Below are positions 26,314 to 36,300 of a stretch of DNA of 64,000 bases, in pieces. The translations under genes were made by a program, and so were the position numbers. How positions within the stretch are numbered: position 1 is the stretch's first letter; every line of letters starts with the position of its first letter. The notes below the pieces were generated by a model. That model was not told the DNA's origin, did no database searches, and saw only the letters and a list, made by a program, of their open reading frames with translations. Source of the DNA: Kerstersia gyiorum. GTDB lineage: Bacteria > Pseudomonadota > Gammaproteobacteria > Burkholderiales > Burkholderiaceae_B. The stretch covers positions 992,001 through 1,056,000 of the forward strand of contig NZ_SGWZ01000001.1 in the NCBI RefSeq assembly GCF_004216755.1, read 5' to 3'.

Positions 26314-27809
26314 TGGCTAGCGACATGGTATCTACAACATTCCCCTGGCTGACATGGGCCATCTTCACGCCCATCGTTTTCGGCGTGCTGGTCCTGGCGC
26401 TCGGACGCGATTCCGCGCCTGGCCGCACCCGCTGGCTGTCGCTGATTGGCGCCATCGTCAGCTTCCTGGTCACCATTCCGCTGTACACGCGTTTTGATGC
26501 CACCACCGCCAACATGCAGTTCGTCGAGAAATCGAGCTGGATCGAGGCGCTCGGCGTGGATTACCACCTGGGTGTTGACGGCATCTCGGTGTGGTTCGTG
26601 CTGTTGACTGCCTTCATCACCATCATCGTGGTGGTGGCGGGCTGGGAAGTCATCACCAAGCGCGTCGCTCAGTACATGGCGGCGTTCCTGATCCTCTCCG
26701 GCTTGATGATTGGTGTCTTCGCGGCGCTGGACGGCCTGCTGTTCTACATCTTCTTCGAAGCCACGCTGATTCCGATGTACATCATCGTCGGTGTCTGGGG
26801 CGGCCCGAACCGTGTGTACGCAGCGTTCAAGTTCTTCCTCTACACCCTGATGGGCTCGCTGCTTACGCTGGTGGCCTTTATCTACCTGTGGAGTGTCACG
26901 GGAACCTTCGATATCGCCACCTGGCAGCAACAGCCGCTGGGCATGACGCCGCAGATCCTGATCTTCCTGGCGCTGCTGGCTGCATTCGCGGTCAAGGTGC
27001 CGATGTGGCCGGTGCACACCTGGCTGCCGGATGCCCACGTGGAAGCGCCTACCGGTGGTTCCGTGGTGCTGGCCGCGATCATGCTGAAGCTGGGCGCCTA
27101 TGGTTTCCTGCGCTTCTCGCTGCCCATCGCGCCGGATGCTGCGCATGAGCTGTCCTGGCTGATGATCACGCTGTCGCTGATTGCAGTGATCTATATCGGT
27201 CTGGTGGCAATCATCCAGGCGGACATGAAGAAACTGGTGGCTTATTCGTCCGTTGCCCACATGGGTTTCGTGACGCTGGGCTTCTTCATCTTCAATACCG
27301 CCGGCATGGAAGGCGCCATCGTCCAGATGATCTCGCACGGTTTCGTGGCAGGCGCGATGTTCCTCTGTATCGGTGTGTTGTATGACCGCGTGCACAGCCG
27401 CGAGATTTCGGCTTACGGTGGTGTGGTCAACACCATGCCCAAGTTCGCCACCTTCTTCATCCTGTTCTCGATGGCCAATAGCGGCCTGCCGGCCACCAGC
27501 GGTTTCGTCGGTGAGTTCATGGTGATCATGGGCGCTGTCGAATACAACTTCTGGATCGGCCTGCTGACGGCTACGGCCTTGATCCTGGGCGCAGCCTATT
27601 CGCTCTGGATGACCAAGCGCGTGGTGCTGGGCGATATCGCCAATGACAACGTGCGCAAGCTGAAGGACCTGTGCAGCCGCGAATTCCTGATGCTGAGCAT
27701 CCTGGCCATCGCGGTGCTGTTCATGGGTATCTATCCGAAGCCCTTTGTCGATCTCATCCACGTCTCGGTCGATGCGCTGCTGCAGCACGTTGCCATCTCG
27801 AAACTGTAA
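26310..27809 (+). CDS. nuoM: NADH-quinone oxidoreductase subunit M
   Basis: Antiporter-like membrane subunit, 499 residues, about 14 helices. The helix 5 glutamate lies in YIFFEATLIPMYIIVG and the helix 7 lysine in LAAFAVKVPMWPVHTWLPDAHVEAPTGGSV. It starts inside the nuoL stop (ATGA). A second ATG five codons on would also serve as start. Confidence 0.97.
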   Translation: MMASDMVSTTFPWLTWAIFTPIVFGVLVLALGRDSAPGRTRWLSLIGAIVSFLVTIPLYTRFDATTANMQFVEKSSWIEALGVDYHLGVDGISVWFVLLTAFITIIVVVAGWEVITKRVAQYMAAFLILSGLMIGVFAALDGLLFYIFFEATLIPMYIIVGVWGGPNRVYAAFKFFLYTLMGSLLTLVAFIYLWSVTGTFDIATWQQQPLGMTPQILIFLALLAAFAVKVPMWPVHTWLPDAHVEAPTGGSVVLAAIMLKLGAYGFLRFSLPIAPDAAHELSWLMITLSLIAVIYIGLVAIIQADMKKLVAYSSVAHMGFVTLGFFIFNTAGMEGAIVQMISHGFVAGAMFLCIGVLYDRVHSREISAYGGVVNTMPKFATFFILFSMANSGLPATSGFVGEFMVIMGAVEYNFWIGLLTATALILGAAYSLWMTKRVVLGDIANDNVRKLKDLCSREFLMLSILAIAVLFMGIYPKPFVDLIHVSVDALLQHVAISKL

Positions 27810-27821
27810 GGCTGGACCATC

Positions 27822-29306
27822 ATGCAATCTTCGTTCAACTTTACCCTTGCGCTGCCGGAGATCATCCTGCTGATAGGCGGCATGGCGATCCTGCTGCTGG
27901 ACGCCGTCCGCAATGATCCCCTGCGCCGCATGACGCACACCCTTAGCCTTGTGCTGCTGCTGGTGCTGACGGTTGTCTCGCTGGTGCAGTGGTCTGATGG
28001 CGTGCGCGGCTCCACCTTCTCCGGCATGTTCGTGCTGGACCCGCTGGCGCACTTGCTGAAGGTCGCGTCCTACATCGCCGTGGCGGTCAGCCTGATCTAC
28101 GGCCGTGCCTATGCGCAGGCCCGCGACATGATGACCCGCGGCGGCGAGATCTACGTGTTGTCGCTGTTTGCGCTGCTGGGCCAGATGGTCATGATTTCGG
28201 CCGGCAACCTGATGTCCATGTACCTGGGCCTCGAATTGATGTCCCTGGCGTTGTACGCGCTCATCGCACTGCGCCGCGACCACGTGGTGGCCACCGAGGC
28301 GGCGATGAAGTACTTCGTGCTTGGCGCGCTGGCTTCCGGTTTCCTGCTCTACGGCATGTCCATGGTGTACGGCGCGACCGGCAAGCTCGACCTCGGAGAA
28401 ATCGCCGCAGTGCTGCGTGCGGGCGACTTCCAGCACATGGCCCTGGTGTTCGGCGTGGTGTTCGTGGTGGCTGGCCTGGCTTTCAAGCTGGGCGTGGTGC
28501 CCTTCCATATGTGGGTGCCCGACGTTTATCAGGGTTCGCCCACGGCCTCGACCCTGCTGCTGGGTGCTGCACCCAAGCTGGCCGCCTTTGCCATCACGCT
28601 GCGCCTGCTGGTGGAAGGCCTGCATGCGCTGGCTGCCGACTGGCAGAGTATGCTCATGATCATGGCCGTGTTGTCGCTGGCCATCGGTAACCTGACCGCG
28701 ATCATGCAGACCAGCTTCAAGCGCATGCTGGCGTATTCGAGCATTTCCCACATGGGTTTCGTCATCCTGGGCCTGCTTTCGGGCGTGGTGGACGGCAACC
28801 CAGGCGCGGCAGGTTCGGCCTACGGTGCTGCCTTGTTCTACATGCTGGTCTATGTGCTGACGACGCTGGGCGGTTTCGGTGTGGTCATGCTGATGTCGCG
28901 CGAAGGCTTCGAATGCGACAGCATCAGCGATCTGAAGGGCCTGAACAAGCGCAGCCCGTTGTATGCGCTGGTCCTGCTGCTGTTGATGTTCTCGCTGGCT
29001 GGCATCCCGCCGCTGGTTGGCTTCTATGCCAAGCTGGCCGTGCTGCAAGCGGTGGTGCAGGCTGGCCACCTGTGGCTGGCCATCCTTGCGGTGCTGTTCT
29101 CGCTGATCGGCGCGTTCTACTACATCCGTGTGGTCAAGGTGGTGTACTTCGACGAACCGGAAGAAAATGCGCCGACGATCAAGGCCGGCTGTCTGCCGCG
29201 CGCGGTGATGGCGATCAACGCTGCACTGCTCCTGCTGCTGGGCATCCAGGAAAACGGCATCATCCAGCTTTCGGTGGACGTGATCCGCGCTTCGCTGGCA
29301 TTCTGA
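27822..29306 (+). CDS. nuoN: NADH-quinone oxidoreductase subunit N
   Basis: Last antiporter-like subunit and last gene of the operon, 494 residues. The helix 5 acidic residue is in MYLGLELMSLALYALIAL and the proton-path lysine in GLAFKLGVVPFHMWVPDVYQGSPT. It lies 12 bases after nuoM and is followed by a strong terminator, so complex I forms one transcription unit of about 14.7 kb without inserted genes. Confidence 0.97.
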   Translation: MQSSFNFTLALPEIILLIGGMAILLLDAVRNDPLRRMTHTLSLVLLLVLTVVSLVQWSDGVRGSTFSGMFVLDPLAHLLKVASYIAVAVSLIYGRAYAQARDMMTRGGEIYVLSLFALLGQMVMISAGNLMSMYLGLELMSLALYALIALRRDHVVATEAAMKYFVLGALASGFLLYGMSMVYGATGKLDLGEIAAVLRAGDFQHMALVFGVVFVVAGLAFKLGVVPFHMWVPDVYQGSPTASTLLLGAAPKLAAFAITLRLLVEGLHALAADWQSMLMIMAVLSLAIGNLTAIMQTSFKRMLAYSSISHMGFVILGLLSGVVDGNPGAAGSAYGAALFYMLVYVLTTLGGFGVVMLMSREGFECDSISDLKGLNKRSPLYALVLLLLMFSLAGIPPLVGFYAKLAVLQAVVQAGHLWLAILAVLFSLIGAFYYIRVVKVVYFDEPEENAPTIKAGCLPRAVMAINAALLLLLGIQENGIIQLSVDVIRASLAF

Positions 29307-29321
29307 TCGCCTGATTCCAGT

Positions 29322-29354
29322 AAAAAACGCCGGCCCTAGGCCGGCGTTTTTTTT
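29322..29354 (+). terminator. Rho-independent terminator of the nuo operon
   Basis: CGCCGGCC (29328-29335) pairs with GGCCGGCG (29339-29346) around CTA and is followed by eight T. Six A precede the stem, so the structure could also end leftward transcription of the RcnB-like genes, whose last stop is at 29388. Confidence 0.95.
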
Positions 29355-29387
29355 GTCTCTGTTTTTGTGTCGGGCAACGAGAGGCGA

Positions 29388-29999
29388 TTAACGTGGGTGA
29401 ATCACCAGGTCGATGATCAGGCCGGTAGCGATGGTGATCAGCAGGTAATCCGCGCCTATTCTTACCCAGCGCTGGCCATGGGGCGGAGGACGCAGGCCAT
29501 GATGGCGGGGATGGGCAACATAGTAGCCAGGGCCGGCGTAAGGGGCCGGCAGCAGGCCTCCCCGCTGAAAGCGCGGGGATGGGTCTGGCAAGTGCCAGGG
29601 TGCGCGGCCTGCGTGGATTGGCGGGCCATCCCGCCAGGCAGGGCCTTGCTGCGGCCGATGGCTGGTGACGCGATGGGAGCCAGGATGAGCGCGACCGGTG
29701 TCGCGGGCGTGTTCGATATGGTTGCGCGAACTGTTGTCCCGGAACGGGTCTTGCAGACCTTTCTGCCCGGCACGGTTACCGTGGCCATGTGAGTGTTCGT
29801 GCTGGTTCTGCTGGTCTGCGTGGTGGTTATCTGTCGTTGGACCATGGATTGTTCGCCTGGCGTCGCGGCGCGGCTCGTCGCGCTGCACGCGGGAATGCTG
29901 TTCGTTGTAGGGCTGCGCCTGCAGACTGGTGCTGACACCGGCCGTCGCGCAGCTCGAAAGGACGAAAATCGCCACGGAACGAAAGTATGGGTGTGCCAT
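29388..29999 (-). CDS. RcnB-like periplasmic protein, His-rich (copy 1)
   Basis: A 203-residue exported protein with a signal peptide ending near LQAQ. Residues about 30-140 are low-complexity, rich in His, Gln, Arg and Pro (for instance HEHSHGHGN). The C-terminal 60 residues match the RcnB signature: GYYVAHP, PPHGQRWVRIGADYLLITIATGLIIDLV. E. coli RcnB is needed for nickel/cobalt homeostasis; the His-rich middle would suit metal binding here, but no RcnA-type exporter is present. GGGAGG stands before the start. It is a diverged duplicate of the next gene, 100 bases downstream of it. Confidence 0.75.
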   Translation of the reverse strand: MAHPYFRSVAIFVLSSCATAGVSTSLQAQPYNEQHSRVQRDEPRRDARRTIHGPTTDNHHADQQNQHEHSHGHGNRAGQKGLQDPFRDNSSRNHIEHARDTGRAHPGSHRVTSHRPQQGPAWRDGPPIHAGRAPWHLPDPSPRFQRGGLLPAPYAGPGYYVAHPRHHGLRPPPHGQRWVRIGADYLLITIATGLIIDLVIHPR

Positions 30000-30099
30000 G
30001 AAGCCTCCCTTGTTTCTGCAATCGGTAAATGGCTGTGTGCCCAGGCGTGTCGCAGCCAGGCGCCCGGATTGCTTGCCTGGCGGGGCGCAAGGGCGGGCC

Positions 30100-30630
30100 T
30101 CAGTGATTCAGTACGAGGTCGATAATCAGGCCGGTAGCGATGGTGATCAGCACATAATCCGCACCCACTTTGACCCAGCGTTGGCCGTGGCCCGGCGCTG
30201 GCAGGTTGTAACGTTCAGGCTGGCTGACGTAGTACCTGCGGCCCTGGTACGGTTGGGGCAGGGTGTCGCCCTTGTGATAGCGGTCATCCGGGCCGGCGCC
30301 ATGCCTGGCCTGGCTGGGATGCTGCTGAGCGGCTGGTGTGGTGTGGTTTCTGGATGGTGCTGCTTTCCGGCCCGTCTCATGGCTTTGCTGGGGCCTGGCC
30401 TGGTTGTTATTGCCGGGTGAGGATGACGGGCGCTGATTGTGCGTCTGCGGCTGGTTCTGGGTGGACGGGCGGTTCGGAGAGGATTGAGGATTGTCGCGTC
30501 GTTCTTGCTGGGCGTTATCCCGGAGGCCCTCTTGCGAAGGTTGGGCGCTGGCAGTCAGGTTGAAGGCTACCGCGGAGATGCCCAGCAGGGTCGAAATAAT
30601 GACAGAGGTAGTTTTATTGCGGCTCGCCAT
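30100..30630 (-). CDS. RcnB-like periplasmic protein, Gln/Pro-rich (copy 2)
   Basis: A 176-residue exported protein with a signal peptide ending near LTASAQ. The middle is rich in Gln, Asn, Pro and Ser rather than His. The end has YYVSQPERYNLPAPGHGQRWVKVGADYVLITIATGLIIDLVLNH, nearly identical to copy 1. DNA at 30110-30190 closely matches 29400-29475, so the two arose by tandem duplication and only the C-terminal domain is under strong constraint. AAAGGAG precedes ATG 30630. It is the promoter-proximal gene of the pair; function unknown beyond the RcnB family link. Confidence 0.75.
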   Translation of the reverse strand: MASRNKTTSVIISTLLGISAVAFNLTASAQPSQEGLRDNAQQERRDNPQSSPNRPSTQNQPQTHNQRPSSSPGNNNQARPQQSHETGRKAAPSRNHTTPAAQQHPSQARHGAGPDDRYHKGDTLPQPYQGRRYYVSQPERYNLPAPGHGQRWVKVGADYVLITIATGLIIDLVLNH

Positions 30631-30896
30631 GATGGAGCTCCTTTCAGGTAGGCAGCGGAGGAATCCGTGGATACCAGTGTGTGCCTGCGCTTTGCATGGG
30701 CCGTGGAGATTTCATGGAGAAGTTCGGGGTACGTGTAATAAATTGCGTCTTCTTACCGGCAATATTGATAAATGTTCGCAATTTGATTTACCGCAAGCGG
30801 CGGCATTTGCGACCATTTACAGGCGACAGCGGGGAGGCTGACAATGCTTGGGCGCAGCGGTGTTTGCCGTTGCCGCTTGCTGAACAGGAGAAAGCA

Positions 30897-31661
30897 ATGA
30901 AACGTCTGGAAGGTAAGGTCGCCATCGTCACCGGCGCTGCAGTCGGTATCGGGCGTGCCATCGCGCTGCGCCTCGCACAGGAAGGCGCCAAGGTCGCCGT
31001 GACGGATGTGCAGGACGGCGCCGAAGTCGTGGACACCATCAGCAAGCTGGGCGGGCTGGCCAAGTTCTGGCGTGTAGACACCACGGATGAGGCCTCGGTT
31101 GCCGAATCCTTCATCGAAGTGGCCGAGTATTTTGGCCGCATCGACATTCTGGTGAACAATGCCGGTATTTCCGGCGTGAACAAGCCCACGCATGAAATCA
31201 CGGAAGCGGAATGGGACCGCGTCATGGACGTCAACGTCAAGGGTGTATTTTTCTGCACCAAGCATGCGGTGCCGACCATGCAGGAGCAGGGTGGCGGCAG
31301 CATCATCAATCTGTCTTCCATCTATGGCCTGGTCGGCGCAGCAGACCTGCCGCCCTATCACGCCTCCAAAGGCGCGGTGCGCCTGATGAGCAAGAACGAC
31401 GCCTTGCTGTATGCCCGTGACCACATCCGCGTGAACTCGGTGCATCCGGGCTTCATCTGGACGCCGCTGGTCGAGGATCTGGCCAACAATTCGCCGGCGG
31501 GACCGGCGGCCTTCCGTGCCGAACTGGATGCACGCCATCCGTTGGGCTATGTCGGCGACCCGGACGATATCGCCTGGGGCGTGGTGTACCTGGCTTCCGA
31601 CGAGGCCAAGTTCGTGACCGGCAGCGAGTTGGTGATCGACGGCGGCTATACCGCCAGGTAA
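30897..31661 (+). CDS. SDR family oxidoreductase
   Basis: Short-chain dehydrogenase/reductase of 254 residues. The NAD(P)-binding motif is TGAAVGIG, an Asp follows beta-2 (VAVTDVQDG), suggesting NAD(H), and NNAGIS, the catalytic Ser (NLSSIYG) and Y-x-x-x-K (YHASK) are all present, as is the terminal VTGSELVIDGGYTAR. AGGAG lies 6 bases before ATG 30897; the frame extends 72 codons upstream but without other support. It could be a 3-hydroxyacyl, sugar alcohol or steroid-type dehydrogenase; substrate unknown. It is divergent from the RcnB-like pair across 266 bases. Confidence 0.9.
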   Translation: MKRLEGKVAIVTGAAVGIGRAIALRLAQEGAKVAVTDVQDGAEVVDTISKLGGLAKFWRVDTTDEASVAESFIEVAEYFGRIDILVNNAGISGVNKPTHEITEAEWDRVMDVNVKGVFFCTKHAVPTMQEQGGGSIINLSSIYGLVGAADLPPYHASKGAVRLMSKNDALLYARDHIRVNSVHPGFIWTPLVEDLANNSPAGPAAFRAELDARHPLGYVGDPDDIAWGVVYLASDEAKFVTGSELVIDGGYTAR

Positions 31662-31700
31662 TCGCGTACCGATTGCTGCCTGTCGCTTGGTACGCAGCGT

Positions 31701-31720
31701 CGGACGGCGCATGCCGTCCG
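31701..31720. other. Hairpin between convergent genes
   Basis: CGGACGGC (31701-31708) pairs with GCCGTCCG (31713-31720) around GCAT, midway between the SDR stop and the GNAT stop. It has no T-run on either strand. It is probably an mRNA 3' boundary, not a proven terminator. Confidence 0.4.
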
Positions 31721-31738
31721 CTTCCAGCGCCAGGCGCC

Positions 31739-32194
31739 TCAGCGGGCGCGGCGTACCATGGCGATGTGGTCTATCCCGGCTTCCTGGAAAGGGGCGCCTT
31801 CCGCCTGGAAGCCGTGCCGTTCGTAAAACGGCCGGGCATGGCATTGCGCATGCAGTACCAGCGTGGTGTGCCCTTGGCGCAGGCCGGCATCGACCAGTGC
31901 CTCGAGCAGCAGCCCACCCAACCCGGTACCCCGCGCCGGGCGGCGCACGGCCATGCGGCCGATATGGCCGTCGGGCAGCAGGCGGCCGGTGCCCAGCGCA
32001 ATGCCATGTGCATCGTAGGCGACGGCATGCAGGCATAGTGGGTCCATGTCGTCGAGCTCGATTTCCGGCGGCACGCCTTGTTCATCGACAAAGACTTCGA
32101 AGCGGATGGGGGTGGCATCAGCGCGCAGTGCTTCCCAATTGCCCAGGCGCAGCTGGGTGGAGGGAGGCGTGGCAGGCGTAAGCGTGTCGGGCAT
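31739..32194 (-). CDS. GNAT family N-acetyltransferase
   Basis: Acetyltransferase of about 151 residues. The fold is seen in RFEVFVDEQGVPPEIELDDMDPLCLHAVAYD, the acetyl-CoA loop in MAVRRPARGTGLGGLLLEALV (R-G-T-G-L-G) and the last strand in ARPFYERHGFQAEGAPFQEAGIDHIAM. This resembles the YjcF/ElaA-like group of small-molecule acetyltransferases. I prefer ATG 32194; a GTG at 32251 would add 19 Pro/Gly-rich residues. It lies 77 bases behind serB in the same direction. Confidence 0.82.
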   Translation of the reverse strand: MPDTLTPATPPSTQLRLGNWEALRADATPIRFEVFVDEQGVPPEIELDDMDPLCLHAVAYDAHGIALGTGRLLPDGHIGRMAVRRPARGTGLGGLLLEALVDAGLRQGHTTLVLHAQCHARPFYERHGFQAEGAPFQEAGIDHIAMVRRAR

Positions 32195-32271
32195 GGTCGG
32201 TTTTGTGGGGGGCAATGACGGGCCGGCGCCGCCGGGCGGGGCCGACGGCACAGGGGCACGGTCGGCAGGAC

Positions 32272-33138
32272 TCAGCTGGCGAACCAGTTCAGCACGCCAT
32301 CCAGGCCGGTGTAGTTCAGGGCGTGGCTGGCCTGTTGCTGCACCACAGGCTTGGCGCGGTAGGCGACCGAAATACCTGCCAGCTTCATCATTTGCAGGTC
32401 GTTGGCGCCATCGCCGATGACGATCGCCTGGCTGGTCTGTGCGCCATGGCTGGCGGCGAACTGTTGCACCAGGCGGGCCTTGGCCTGGGCATCGACGATA
32501 TCGCCCAGCACGCGGCCGGTGAGTATGCCGCTGTCGTTGACTTCCAGCGTATTGGCATGGGCCGCATCCAGCTGCAGGCGCTGGCGCAGGCGTTCCGTGA
32601 AGAAGGTGAATCCTCCGGAAACCAGCAGAATCTTCAGGCCGGCGGCACGGGCCGATTCCACCAGGCGTTCGGCGCCAGGGTTGAGTTTGAGGCGGTCGGC
32701 ATAGACTTCTTCGAGTGCCGTGGCCGCCACACCTTGCAAGAGCGCGACCCGGCGGCGCAGGCTTTCCGAGAAATCCTTGATTTCACCGCGCATGGCAGCC
32801 TCGGTGATGGCAGCCACTTCTGGCTTGCGGCCGACGGCATCGGCAATTTCGTCGATGCACTCGATATTGATCAGCGTGGAATCCATGTCCATGGCCAGCA
32901 CGCGGTAATCGGACAGCTTGGCCTGGCCCGGCACATAGGCATAGTCCATGTGGCGGCTGGCACACCAATCAGCCAGTTCCTTGCGGCTGGCTTCGTCGCC
33001 GGCCACACCGGTCAGACGGGCTGCGGTCGTGCTGATGCGGCGCACGCCATTGGCACAGGCCAGCGCGGCCGCCTGTTCGATACGGTCGGCAGACAGGTCG
33101 GGAGATTGCAGGATGAGATGGATGCTGGAATCAGTCAT
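32272..33138 (-). CDS. serB: Phosphoserine phosphatase
   Basis: HAD-family enzyme for the last step of serine synthesis, 288 residues. The nucleophile motif is DMDSTLINIECIDEIAD, motif II is LLVSGGFTFF and motif III/IV is VIGDGANDLQMMKLAGISVAYRAKP. The first 80 residues are a diverged ACT-like regulatory domain. ATG 33138 gives the expected length; the frame is open 18 codons further. It follows mfd by 171 bases on the same strand. Confidence 0.94.
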   Translation of the reverse strand: MTDSSIHLILQSPDLSADRIEQAAALACANGVRRISTTAARLTGVAGDEASRKELADWCASRHMDYAYVPGQAKLSDYRVLAMDMDSTLINIECIDEIADAVGRKPEVAAITEAAMRGEIKDFSESLRRRVALLQGVAATALEEVYADRLKLNPGAERLVESARAAGLKILLVSGGFTFFTERLRQRLQLDAAHANTLEVNDSGILTGRVLGDIVDAQAKARLVQQFAASHGAQTSQAIVIGDGANDLQMMKLAGISVAYRAKPVVQQQASHALNYTGLDGVLNWFAS

Positions 33139-33309
33139 GGCTTTCGGGCCGGCACCAGTAGGCGCGGGCGGGGCGGGTAAGAGCCGCAGCACCTGGGGTA
33201 GCGGTGCTGCGGGCGTGGATTTGGCCAGCAGGCATCATAGCCGGTTGCCGCAAAAACAGGATATCCCGGCGGCAATGGCCTGCTTCCTGCCGGTGGTTTG
33301 CTGCCCGCA

Positions 33310-36300
33310 TCAACCCAGCGCGCGCAGCAGGCCACGTACGGCGTCGATGCGCGCGGCAATGTCGGGCTTGGATATCTCCATGCGCAGCTTGTCCGGGCCG
33401 CTCAGGCGGATGTGGCGCTGCTTTTGAACCAGTTCGATCAGGCGTACCGGATCGACCCGGGTATCGGTGCGGAAATGCAGCAATGCCTGCGTTTCGCTGG
33501 CGTCTATCTTCTGGATGCCCAGGGCTTCGGCGCGCAGGCGCAGTCGGTGGCTGGCGAGCAGCGTCTTGGCGGCTTCCGGCAACGGGCCGAAGCGGTCGAT
33601 CAGCTCTTCCTGAAGGCCCAGCAGGGTGTCGTCGTCAGGCGCGTGCGACAGGCGCTTGTAGAGCGCCAGGCGGGCGTGCACGTCGGGGCAGTAATCGGAA
33701 GGCAGCAGCGCCGGCGCATGCAGGTTGATTTCGCAACCGGCGTGCAGGTCGGCATCCAGGTCGGGTTCCTTGCCGGATTTCAGCGCGCGCACGGCGGCGT
33801 TGAGCATGTCCGAATACAAGGAGAAGCCAATCTCCTGGATATTGCCCGATTGCGATTCGCCCAGGACTTCGCCGGCGCCACGGATTTCCAGGTCATGCAT
33901 GGCCAGGTAGAAGCCGGAACCCAACTCTTCCATGGCCTGGATCGCTTCCAGGCGCTTCTTCGCGTTGCTGGTGATGGCGTCCTCGCCCGGGGTCAGCAGG
34001 TAGGCGTAGGCCTGGTGGTGCGAGCGGCCGACGCGGCCGCGCAACTGGTGCAGCTGGGCCAGGCCGAAGCGGTCGGCGCGGTGGATGATGATGGTGTTGG
34101 CGCTGGGAACGTCGATCCCGGTTTCGATGATGGTCGTGCACAGCAGCACGTTGTAGCGCTGCTGGTAGAAGCCCTTCATGACCTGTTCCAGTTCGCGCTC
34201 GGGCATCTGTCCGTGCGCCACGGCGATGCGGGCCTCGGGAACCAGTTCTTCAAGCCGTGCACGGCGGTTGTGTATGGTTTCCACTTCGTTGTGCAGGAAA
34301 TAGGCCTGACCGCCACGCTTGAGTTCGCGCAGCAGCGCTTCGCGGATGGTGCTGCCGTCCTCGCGGCGCACGAAGGTCTTGATCGCCAGGCGCTTCTGCG
34401 GTGCGGTGGCGATGACAGAGAAGTCGCGTATGCCTTCGAGCGACATGCCCAGCGTGCGCGGGATAGGCGTTGCGGTGAGGGTGAGGACATCCACTTCCGC
34501 GCGCAGTGCCTTGAGCGCTTCTTTCTGGCGCACGCCGAAACGGTGCTCTTCGTCGATGATCACCAGGCCCAGGCGTTTGAAACGCACATCCTTGGACAGG
34601 ATCTTGTGGGTGCCGATGACGATATCTATGGTGCCGTCGTTGATGCCGCCGATGGCGCTGGTGATTTCCTTGGCGGAGCGAAAGCGCGACAGTTCCACGA
34701 CCTTGACCGGCCATTCCGCGAAGCGGTCGGAGAAGGTCTGGGCATGTTGTTCCGCCAGCAGTGTGGTCGGGCACAGCAGGGCGACCTGCTTGCCATTGGC
34801 CACGGCGATGAATGCAGCGCGCAGGGCGACTTCGGTCTTGCCGAAGCCGACATCGCCGCACACCAGGCGGTCCATCGGCCGGCCGGAAGTCATGTCGTCG
34901 ATGACGGCTTCGATGGCGGCGGCCTGGTCCGGGGTTTCGTCGAAACCGAAACCCTGGGCGAAGGTGCCGTAGTCGGACGGAGACAGCTCGAAGGCGTAAC
35001 CCTGGCGGGCAGCGCGCCGCGCATAGAGGTCCAGGAGCTCGGCGGCGCTGTCGCGCACTTGTTTGGCCGCCTTGCGCCGGGCTTTTTCCCATTGGCCCGA
35101 GCCCAGCTGGTGCAGCGGCGCGGATTCCGGGTCGGCGCCGCTGTAGCGGGCGATCAGATGCAACTGCGACACCGGTACATACAGCGTGCTGCCCTGCGCG
35201 TATTCCAGATGCAGGAATTCCATCTGGCCTTCGCCCAGGTCCATGCTGGCCAGTCCGCGGTAGCGTGCAATGCCGTGCTGCAGGTGTACCACAGGGTCGC
35301 CTTCGCGCAGCTCGGCCAGGTCGCGTACCATGGCCTCGACGTTGCTGGCCTGTTCCTGGGCACGGCGCGGCCGGCGCAGGCTGCCGCCGCTATCCGGGTA
35401 GAGATCGTTTTCGGTCAGGAAGACCGTGCCGTCGGCATGCCGGATGAAGCCTGCCGTCAGCGGTGCTGTCGCCAGTATGAACCGGCCGTCCGCAACCCTG
35501 GCGGCAGGCAGGCTGTCGGCCTGTTCGTGCGGCGCCAGGCCGTGCTCCTGCAGCATGAGCAGCAGAGTTTCGCGGCGACCGGCGGAATCGGCGCACAGGA
35601 CGACGCGCCGGGCTGCGCTGTCGCTGACGCCCTTCAGGCCGTGGATGCACAGGCGCAGGCGCGCCAGCGGGTCTTCGGCGCGGCGCGCAATGGCGACATC
35701 GGGTGGCGCGGTGAAGTCCGGGTTGGGGGTATCGGTCAGCGCCAGGCGCGGCAGCTGGCGCAGATGACCGAACAGGACTTCCTGGTTCATGAAAAGGCGG
35801 TCGGGCGGCAGCAGCGGCCGCTCGCGATCGCTTTTCAGGAATTGGTAGCGGCTCTGGGTGTCGCGGGCGAAGCCCTGGATGGTGTTGTCGATATCGCCGT
35901 GCGTGACCGCCAGCGTACCGGCAGGCAGGTAGTCGAACAGCGTGGCGGTTTCGTCGAAGAACAGCGGCAGGTAGTATTCGACGCCGGCAAAGGCGATGCC
36001 GTTGCCGATATCGCGGTAGGGCAGTGCGCGGCTGGGGTCGCCTTCGAATTCTTCGCGAAAGCGTGCGCGAAAGCGCGTGCGTGCGTCTTCGTCCAGCGGA
36101 AACTCGCGGCCGGGCAGCAGTTCGATCTCGCGCACGGGGTAGAGTGTGCGTTGCGTATCGACATCGAAGCTGCGCAGCGATTCGATTTCATCGTCGAACA
36201 GGTCAATGCGGTAGGGCACCGCCGACCCCATGGGAAAGAGGTCGATGATGCCGCCGCGCAGGCTGAATTCTCCCGGCGCGCTGACCTGCGTGACATGGCT

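Noticed and set aside
26304..29069. A 921-codon antisense frame across nuoM and nuoN, and another of 751 codons across nuoK and nuoL (23992-26247).
   Set aside because: Both are rich in His/Gln/Arg with no domain and lie exactly opposite conserved complex I genes. They are composition shadows.
29400..30190. The matching segments of the two RcnB-like genes considered as recombination or attachment sites.
   Set aside because: The similarity follows the protein-coding frame of the conserved C-terminal domain, so paralogy explains it. No integrase or transposase is near.
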